Shown here one piece after another: positions 7,310-15,200 of a stretch of 19,825 bases of DNA (positions are counted from its first letter, which is position 1; each line of letters starts with the position of its first letter). The position numbers and the translations under genes are program-made. The notes under the pieces are model-generated. The model ran no database searches. It was not told the DNA's origin and saw only the letters and a program-made list of their open reading frames with translations. The stretch is from URNF01 sp045531495 (GTDB lineage: Bacteria; Bacillota; Clostridia; Oscillospirales; Acutalibacteraceae): assembly GCA_045531495.1 (NCBI GenBank), contig JAZSED010000010.1, forward strand, positions 1 through 19,825, read 5' to 3'.

Positions 7310-10300
7310 TTACTCCTGCAAAGGAAGATCAGGAAATTCTGCTTCTTCTGCATTCAATACTTCTTCCGCCTGCTTTTTCTTTTTCCTGCGAAGCAGGAAA
7401 AGGATAAGCAACAGAATACCGGTGGCTACGATCACACAACCGCCAACGATCAAAACAATGCCCCATACAGGGAAACCGGGATAGATGGTCTTCTTGCGTT
7501 TAATGGTGGTGTAGCCGCCTTTTTTGCCGTCATCGTCGGTATCGTCCCAATCGTCCGGCAAAAATTCTTCTTCGTCATAGTATTCATCGGGGTTATCGTC
7601 GCCGTCGGGGGTCAACGCCTCGAACTCTTTCGGTGCAAAAACATTAAGTTCATAAATACCGGGTTGAGCGGTAACATCGCCTGTTTTAACCTTGACGATA
7701 CGAAGGCAGTTTGCTTTCACAGGGGCGAATTCCAAAATATCAATACCGCCGCCACCTGCAGACACAGTATGTTCCTCTTCGTCTTCCGGTAAAAGGAGCT
7801 CCCAAGTAACACCGCCGTCAGCAGAATATTCAATGTCATAACTCTGCAGGAAACCCGCAGTCCATTTCACTTCGATACGGCCAATGGTCTGCACTGTATC
7901 ATCCTTCAAATACATTTTCCACTTGCTATCGCCGGGGGAAAGCGCATACGCAGTAGTAACGTCGCCGTCAAACATACGGTACATACCCGCTTCATTGTCT
8001 TCGGATGCGGTATGCGCAGTATAACCACCCTCACCTTTGGTAACGGTCAGTTCTTTCCATCCCGCAGGTACGTAGATGGTGGTCATGCCGGAAAGATCCA
8101 CGTGATAGCCGTACTCTTCGTTATAATAGTCGGGCGTGTATTGCAAACGGGTCAGTTTTTCGCCGTCGACCGCCACGTCCGCTGCCGCAACACCCAAAGC
8201 CAATATAATCTGACGACGGGAGCCCGCTGCATTGGATACCGTAAAGGCGGTGGTATCTTTGGGCGTGCTCACATAGGTTTCGGTGGTGCTCTTATAGGTT
8301 TGGAAGTCTTCAGACTCCCCTTCTTTGGTGTGGATCACCGTCTCCCGCTCTTCATTCGGCGGGGTAATAAGTAACGATTCGTGTTCGGAGAATTCTGTAT
8401 CCTCTTCATCGTGCATCTCTGCCATCAACTGCATACTGTCGGGTAGGTTAATAGCTTTTACAGCGCCATCTTTTACGAAAACGGGCATAAAGTTGCTGGG
8501 TGCTTCCACCGTCAGCTTCTGTCCGCCTTTGAGCATTTTATAGGTGAAAAGGTTATACCAGGAGTTACCTTGCGGCAAGGAAACCTCCAAACAGTGTTGA
8601 TCCGCTTCTTCTACCGCGCACACAAGGAAATCGTCACAGAAAAGGTACTGGTTATCCACATCCTTGAGCGACAAATAGTAGGGATACGCCATCATCATAC
8701 CTTTTACCATCGGGTTAGAGGTCTTGTTGGCATCAATCGCCGCAGACATAATGCTGGGTACCAGATTCTTGCGCAGATAGTAATAATCGCCGAAGTTCTC
8801 GATTGCCGCATCGCCGTATTTCCACGGCATATGTATCACAACACCGTGTGAACGCATATACGGCGAGAAGGTGGACAACACAACCCAACGGTTCCACAGG
8901 TCTTTAGTGGGATGGGTTCTGAAACCGCCCATATCCGAACCGTACAGGTTAAAACCACCCGCACCGCGAGAGATCATATCTTTGATAACCGATGAATAGC
9001 CTGCGTAATCAGAAGTCTGGTCACCCTGGAAGTTGGGCGCCCAATACTGGGAGCCTGCCGCAGACGAGCGCATAAACAGCACGTAATCGTTGCCGTGGAA
9101 CTCTGTCCACGCTTCGTTGGCGTGCTTTGCGTAATAGTAGGAGTTAAGATTGTGCATTTCATTAGCGGAAAGACCATTCCAGCAGGTGCCTTTATAGGTT
9201 AGGTTTTCACCCATATCGATCATCATACCGGAAAGACCGCCTCCCCACAGTGTCTGCCATTTTGCCGTGAGAACGTCCTTAAAAGAGGGGTTGGAGGTAT
9301 CCATCCAACCTGCCTGTGTAAACACGTGCAATCCCGATTCTTTAAGAGTCAGATCATTATACACAAACGGGAAACCAGTGGAGGCAAAACTGCCGTCCGC
9401 ATTCTTTACGGGAGTAGCGTTGTATCCCGGCAACACTGCCGCTAATTCATCAACGGTATTATACGGGCGCATCCACCCAAGCATACGGATACCGCGTTGC
9501 TTAGTATAAGTAAGCGCTTGTGCCGTCATACCCGCAGATTCGCCATACAGTGCTTCAGGATAAAAATTCCAATTTTCTTTAAATCCTTCCACAAGTGCCT
9601 GTATATTGGCGTAGGCGTTCATTAGTTCAGTAGTAGTATACGCCTGCGAGGCGGCACCCGCCCAGAAACCGAAGGTCCATTCTTCAGTAACACCGCTGGT
9701 GCCGGTAAGGTCGGTATATTTTTTCAGGTTTTCCAGCGGCGTACCCGTCCACAAATAAAAGTCCAGCTTATCTCCGTCAAAGGTAATCGTATACTTTTCT
9801 GGATCGGCGTGACCGAAGTCCGCCTCGCCGGGATAGGTCATATTAAACCAAACGGAATATCCGCGATTGGAGTGAAATAGCGCAATATTACCATAGGAAT
9901 AATCCGGATTCGAATAACAGTCCTTATTGGTAAGCGAAAAATGCTCACCAACCACGTTGGGACCTGTAAAACGGTTAGAGCCGTTGTAGATCGCTTCTTT
10001 TTCGGGTTCTACCGGCATTTCCACCATAGTACGCAACACGGTGCCGTTTTTCTTATGTGCAAAAGAAATCTGTTCGTTGGTCACATAAATAATACGGCTG
10101 CCGTTAGCATTCAGTACCTCCAACACAAAGCCATTACCGTCGGGAAGGTAGCGGACGACCGTACCATCCGCACCTTTCATTGTAACGGTGCCTTCGCTGT
10201 CGGTCTTATAATCAATAACCGCAATGGAAGAGGGTTCAAATAAACCGACATTGCTCACTTCTACAGTCTGCTGGTATTCGTGTTTTGACTGCAGACGGAA

Positions 10301-10564
10301 GCCCCCCTCAGCGGGAAGGGAGATATATAATTCTTCCTCAAATCCGCCACTGACAGTTTTTATGACAAAGTATTTGCTTTCTTGCGCGATACCCGTCACC
10401 TTTTCGATAGGCGACCACGTATAGTTTTTCAGTATCGGCTCTTGAAACGGTGTATATAGACCGTCGGTAGAAAAGGTGTGTGCAGACACCATAGGAGCAA
10501 ACATCGTCGCAAGCAATACCACACAGCAGCTAAGGACCAAAGTTCTCAAAAACTTAAGGTTCAC
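7310..10564 (-). CDS. Surface-anchored GH31 family glycosidase with discoidin (F5/8C) domain
   Basis: This 1084-residue protein opens with a signal peptide (1-28, ending VSA). The GH31 barrel spans about 290-660: MMIDMGEN (447-454) holds the nucleophile D450, GDQ (514-516) the acid/base D515, and YGSDMGGF (541-548) a further family loop. The DMGE and GDQ forms differ from the DMNE and GDN of classical alpha-glucosidases and resemble the YihQ-like branch, but I could not find that branch's sulfonate-binding residues. After the beta-sandwich part, residues about 848-976 look like an F5/8 type C carbohydrate-binding domain. Then follow an acidic linker (987-1012), one membrane helix (about 1031-1058) and a short Lys-rich tail, so the enzyme is held outside the membrane without an LPXTG sorting signal. 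Start is GTG. It probably trims alpha-linked glycan at the surface to feed the lipoprotein encoded 40 bases upstream. Confidence 0.93.
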   Translation of the reverse strand: MNLKFLRTLVLSCCVVLLATMFAPMVSAHTFSTDGLYTPFQEPILKNYTWSPIEKVTGIAQESKYFVIKTVSGGFEEELYISLPAEGGFRLQSKHEYQQTVEVSNVGLFEPSSIAVIDYKTDSEGTVTMKGADGTVVRYLPDGNGFVLEVLNANGSRIIYVTNEQISFAHKKNGTVLRTMVEMPVEPEKEAIYNGSNRFTGPNVVGEHFSLTNKDCYSNPDYSYGNIALFHSNRGYSVWFNMTYPGEADFGHADPEKYTITFDGDKLDFYLWTGTPLENLKKYTDLTGTSGVTEEWTFGFWAGAASQAYTTTELMNAYANIQALVEGFKENWNFYPEALYGESAGMTAQALTYTKQRGIRMLGWMRPYNTVDELAAVLPGYNATPVKNADGSFASTGFPFVYNDLTLKESGLHVFTQAGWMDTSNPSFKDVLTAKWQTLWGGGLSGMMIDMGENLTYKGTCWNGLSANEMHNLNSYYYAKHANEAWTEFHGNDYVLFMRSSAAGSQYWAPNFQGDQTSDYAGYSSVIKDMISRGAGGFNLYGSDMGGFRTHPTKDLWNRWVVLSTFSPYMRSHGVVIHMPWKYGDAAIENFGDYYYLRKNLVPSIMSAAIDANKTSNPMVKGMMMAYPYYLSLKDVDNQYLFCDDFLVCAVEEADQHCLEVSLPQGNSWYNLFTYKMLKGGQKLTVEAPSNFMPVFVKDGAVKAINLPDSMQLMAEMHDEEDTEFSEHESLLITPPNEERETVIHTKEGESEDFQTYKSTTETYVSTPKDTTAFTVSNAAGSRRQIILALGVAAADVAVDGEKLTRLQYTPDYYNEEYGYHVDLSGMTTIYVPAGWKELTVTKGEGGYTAHTASEDNEAGMYRMFDGDVTTAYALSPGDSKWKMYLKDDTVQTIGRIEVKWTAGFLQSYDIEYSADGGVTWELLLPEDEEEHTVSAGGGGIDILEFAPVKANCLRIVKVKTGDVTAQPGIYELNVFAPKEFEALTPDGDDNPDEYYDEEEFLPDDWDDTDDDGKKGGYTTIKRKKTIYPGFPVWGIVLIVGGCVIVATGILLLILFLLRRKKKKQAEEVLNAEEAEFPDLPLQE

Positions 10565-10575
10565 TATATTTCACG

Positions 10576-10584
10576 TTCCTTTCT
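10576..10584 (-). promoter_or_regulatory. Ribosome binding site for the GTG-started GH31 gene
   Basis: AGAAAGGAA on the minus strand is the only Shine-Dalgarno-like stretch upstream of the GTG at 10564. The spacing of about 12 bases from AAGGA is longer than usual, so this start may be weak. A nearer GTG (10574-10572) is out of frame, and the signal peptide leaves no better in-frame start. Confidence 0.55.
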
Positions 10585-10604
10585 AAATAGTGAATTAACG
10601 AAAC

Positions 10605-12215
10605 TTATTTATAGCGCTTGTCGTATTCCTTTTTGAACTCAGCCTCGTTCGTTTTCAGTGCCTTATTGGCTTTATCCACATATTCATCCAGACCGTCTCC
10701 CGAAGAATCCAGACCGTCGGTGATATCGTTCATCGCACCCTGCCAATCGTCGTATACATCACGAATGTTATATACCAGTTTGAATGTATCGTTTCTGCAA
10801 CTGTTTTTGATGTTCTTTACGTAGTATTCGTCAACTTCATTGGTACGGGGGAGTTTTGCAAACTTATCCAACACAACCTGGCTGGTGGTAGTGGGATAGA
10901 AAATATGCGAATTCAAGGTGTATTTATCTTTTTCAGCATCATCATACATCGTAAGACGCGCCAGGTTACCGTTCGTAGAGAAAGTCATAAAGCGTAACGC
11001 CTGATAGCAAGCATCCATACGGTCAGCAGGAGTGCTACTGGTAATGAAGCAATGGTCTACATGGATCATCATTCTGCCGTTTTTGTTGGGAGTGGTCCAC
11101 ATTTTCCAGTTAAAGTTATCGTAGTTACTGATGGTATTCTCCACATTCCACGAACCGCATTTTTCCATCAATGCTTTGCCGGAAGAGAAGCATTGGCTAT
11201 AATTGTTCAAACCGAGATTTTGCTGTAACAGCGTACCCGAAGAAGTCTTTTGCTGTTGCTGATACCAAGCCTCCGTGCCCGGCAGAACACGCCACTCACG
11301 CAGCTTAAGACCGCCCTGTTTAATATACTGCACGTCAAACTGCTTGGTTTTGTAGTTATACCCTTTGGTGCCGTATGTCCCACCTGCCGCCATACCTTGG
11401 TACCAAGTGACCATATCATTTATATTGGTAAAATCGTCCATACCTACGCATACGCCGTCGTCGAAAAGTTCACCTGCGCCGCGCAAATACGCCTCAAACT
11501 CTTCAAGAGACCATTCAAGACCGGGCATTTTCATACCGATACGACTCAGCAAGTCGGTATTGAACACCATCGTTTCCAGTGTTGCCTGATGCGGAACCGC
11601 ATACAGTTCTCCAAAGAAGGTGTAATCCGCCTTCAGATTAGAAGGAATATTGGTAGCTTCGGGATCCTTTGCAACATAGGAAGTAATAGGTTTTATCCAA
11701 CCATTCGAAAGATAAGTAGGTATTTCACCTGCTTCGTCCCAAATAATGTTGGCAGCAGTTTTTGTAAGCATACGGGTAGAAAGATACTCCATAGCGGTAT
11801 CTTCCGCATTGTGTGCCCAATAATCAAATTCAAAGGTCACGTTCGGATACAGTTTCTGCATCACGTCAAACATTGCCTCATAATCGGTTTTGCGTGCAGT
11901 ATCTACCGCAATGGAAACGGTACCTTTCACGTCATAATTGGCACCTGCATCCGCAACAGGATCAAAATTCAGCGCTTCCGCATCTGATATCGGCGGGCGG
12001 GTCTGTTTGCCCGTCACCTGTGTGTCTTTGCCGTTCGTAGTGGTCCTTTTTGTGCGGGTGGTTCTGGTGGTGTCGTTCTTGACGCTCTCCTCCCCTTCCT
12101 CACCGGGGTGATAAATACTGTAGCTTTCCCATACCTCTTTGGGTTGCGTGCATCCCGTAAACAAAGTTGCAAACAACATTGCCGCCAAAAGGCAACTTAA
12201 AATTTTCTTGCTCAT
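10605..12215 (-). CDS. ABC transporter extracellular solute-binding lipoprotein (family 1, sugar type)
   Basis: This 536-residue protein starts with a lipoprotein signal: a hydrophobic core, then lipobox LFTGC (18-22), so C22 would be lipidated and the protein tethered to the outer face of the membrane. A Thr/Lys/Arg-rich low-complexity linker (about 47-72) follows, and the binding protein proper begins near 95 (KGTVSIAVDT) with the family-1 pattern MQKLYPNVTFEF and MVFNTDLLSRIGM. Family members deliver oligosaccharides to a two-permease ABC importer, but no permease or ATPase gene is present in the window, so it would share components encoded elsewhere. AGAGGG lies 7 bases before the ATG. 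The gene is second in the operon, between the giant modular protein and the surface GH31 enzyme, as expected for capture of their products. Confidence 0.94.
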   Translation of the reverse strand: MSKKILSCLLAAMLFATLFTGCTQPKEVWESYSIYHPGEEGEESVKNDTTRTTRTKRTTTNGKDTQVTGKQTRPPISDAEALNFDPVADAGANYDVKGTVSIAVDTARKTDYEAMFDVMQKLYPNVTFEFDYWAHNAEDTAMEYLSTRMLTKTAANIIWDEAGEIPTYLSNGWIKPITSYVAKDPEATNIPSNLKADYTFFGELYAVPHQATLETMVFNTDLLSRIGMKMPGLEWSLEEFEAYLRGAGELFDDGVCVGMDDFTNINDMVTWYQGMAAGGTYGTKGYNYKTKQFDVQYIKQGGLKLREWRVLPGTEAWYQQQQKTSSGTLLQQNLGLNNYSQCFSSGKALMEKCGSWNVENTISNYDNFNWKMWTTPNKNGRMMIHVDHCFITSSTPADRMDACYQALRFMTFSTNGNLARLTMYDDAEKDKYTLNSHIFYPTTTSQVVLDKFAKLPRTNEVDEYYVKNIKNSCRNDTFKLVYNIRDVYDDWQGAMNDITDGLDSSGDGLDEYVDKANKALKTNEAEFKKEYDKRYK

Positions 12216-12233
12216 ATTAAATCCCTCTTTCTC

Positions 12234-15200
12234 TTACTCTTTGTGTAACTTGGACCAATCAAACGTCCACTTTTTCCGTTCGGTATTCCAACCGAAATAA
12301 GTAGCCTGCACAGTATCCTGTTCCGCCCAGCCGCGTGCACCCTCCTCAAACGGCACTTCATCACCGTTTGCGTTCAAAGCGGTAAGCTGGAAGTTGTCAA
12401 AACTGCCCGCGCTCGTATGGCTGGCAAGGCCGACCAGACCGCCGATAGCGTTATTATCCAGGTAGAAATAGAATTTCATCGAATCGTCCACCTGTAAAGA
12501 CATTATACCGTCCTTAACCTCTATCACAACATGGTGCCATACTTTTGGATCGTAATCGAAAAGGAAATCATACCCTGTCGGTTCCTCAGTAATGCGTTCG
12601 TATAAACCACCATCAAGGTTACCCGCAATATTGAAATATCCTTCGCGTTCCATAAAGGTCCATACACCGCCCTTTACGGTTTCTTCATCTTTAAGGAAAC
12701 CGGTTTCGTGGCCGGTAGATAAGGAATTGGATTTTTTAGACAGTTTGGCATACATCTGCGTAGGATCCTGCACGCCCAAAATGAGATAGTTGTATCGGTG
12801 GTTGTTTCCGCCCTTTTCCTGTAACAGATCCGCTTCCAGACGGAAGTTCAAAAGGTTCACGTCTTTCAGCATCAAGGTATGGAACTGACTCAAACGGGTA
12901 ACGGGGGACCAGCCGCTTTGTGTGTTCACAAGAGTAGGACTGATACTGCTGTCCGCATTGATATTCCAATAATCCTCTATTTCATCCGCTTTGATAAGTT
13001 TGCCGTCAAACGCCGTATAGTACATATCGCGATTGGGGTCACTTACCGACCAATAATTCTCGCGTGGCTGGTATTCCGAAGAATACGCTTCAAAATCCAG
13101 AAAATCATTGGGATGGTCGAAATAATACTTACGCGCTACCGTAGCATCGTAATCACCGTTTATGTTGTTTCGTACATTAACGGCGCCCTGATACCCGCTC
13201 GCAAGGGTCAGGTTGTATATCGGTTGCATACCGATCTTGAAAGCAAAATCGCCTTCTTTGTAAGAGCGGTATTCTGCACTTGCAAAAATGAGATACATCG
13301 GATATTCATATCCGTTGGCATCCTTACCGTAACCGACCGACGGGAAGGTGATACTCTCTCCTGCTTTACGATCGATCTCAATATCCTCAAAGATATCTAC
13401 GACATCCTCAAGAACAATCGCCTTTGCATCCAGATCCGTAATCTTAACCGAATCTATCGCCGCATTGGCGCTGTTAGCGGCAAAGTAAATGTAGCCGCCG
13501 TCATACGTTTCGGGCAGAGAGACCTCCCACGGTTTTTGATAATCCAGTGACATATACGCTTTACCGTCAGACACGATTATTTGCATATGGTGGGTGCCCG
13601 CGGCGTTATATTCGAAATATCCCGCCTGACGGGTACGGGAAGAGCCTTCTTCCTTTTGATACCAGAAGTCTACGGCACCCTTACCGCCGTCATATTCCAA
13701 TGTAAAGGTGCATCCACCGTCTATGGTAGACCAATACACGCCGTTTTCGGTATTCTTAGCACCGAAACCTGCCTGCGTCCACAAACCGTTGCCCGCAAAA
13801 TCATAGTCAAGGATGAAATTCCTATATTGCTTGGTTTTCAGTACCGCGATACCCATATTCGCAGAGTACGCCGTCATAAAGGAATCATGCTGCCAATTTG
13901 TGCCGTTCATCTCAAAGCCCGCCGCCAGTTCTTCAGCTGTGCGGTGGAGAGAAGATTTTTTAAACCGCATCATACCGTTTGATACATGCCAGTTCGCATC
14001 CGCCGTACCGGTGGTGCTGATAAGCGGCTTGCGGGTGGAATTCTGTTCGGGCAGGAACCACGTGTCAAAATCATCCATCTGTGCCGCATCGCTGAAATCG
14101 TAAAATACGGTATTTTCGGGGTCATAGCGGTCCGCAGGTGCACGGGTGCCCAGACCGAAGTCCACGGCATTGCCTTTCCCATCCAGTTGGGTAATAACAA
14201 CGCTCTTAAGGCCCTTGTCGCCGTTGGAAATGCCCAGCGACAGATAGCCTGCATCCGTACGTTTCAGCGTGGCGGGAGTGTTGCTGTTCTCCCAGATGGT
14301 GTGATTATCCGCATCTGCAATACGCACGGTCATTTCGCTACCCACGACACGCACCGTTACGGTATATTCATTAACATTCGCAAGTGCCGCTATTTCCTGT
14401 TGTACGTAACGGTATGTATTCTTTTCCGTTTCGCCATGATCATCGCCGCTACCGAAAGAAATACCGTGTTTTCCATCACCGTCTACACCGATGATAACCG
14501 TTTCCTGTTCGGGATACACAAGTACAATTCGATTATCCTTCACATACGCGATACGGTCATTGACCGCACTGCGGAAGGACAAGGTAACGGCGCCCTTCTG
14601 GTGCAGATTATCCACCACGGTATACGTAGCTTCAAAGTTTTTAAGCTGTGCAAAGTTGCCGCTCGGTGCTTTCACCGTCAGCATCTCAATCTTACGCAGC
14701 ATTTCGCCGCCGAGTTTGTTGCCGTGACGCTGTAAAATGCCGCCTGCATTTACGCGCCACTGGGATACGCCGCCCCATGGATCATTTTCAAAATCCTCGC
14801 TACTTTGTCCCGCATAAGCGCGTTCTGCGGTCAGTGCCTGGTTGTTATAAAACAATCCAAAGCGTGCCGTTAAATATTCGTTAATAGCCGTATCGTTAGC
14901 GGTCGGCACGTAGTATCCTTCTGCGTCAAAAGCATCCACACCGATGACAAGTTTGGCAAAGTCCGCTTCGAAACGATCCGCTTCACCCGTGTATCCGTCG
15001 TTAATGTTGCTGTTACGCACGTCAACCGTAACCGCCGCACTCGCCTCATAGTATTTATTGCCTGCAAACCGCACCTGATAGGTACCTGTTTCCAAACCGG
15101 TCAGCATAGTGTTTCCCGCAGGAACGGTAGTCCACGTATCCGCACCCGTCAGTTTATACTCGTAGGAAGCGCCTGCAACCAGTCCTGTAATTTTACCGAT

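Noticed and set aside
7310..10564. Calling the GH31 enzyme a sulfoquinovosidase
   Set aside because: Only the catalytic loop forms resemble that branch. The sulfonate-binding residues could not be identified, and no sulfoglycolysis genes are nearby.
13986..14735. Plus-strand open frame of 249 codons opposite the giant gene (similar ones at 12879-13550, 15321-15929, 11250-11987 and 478-1044)
   Set aside because: They lie wholly opposite well-supported genes, lack ribosome binding sites, and encode His/Arg/Cys/Ile-rich sequence without domain features. They are frame shadows.
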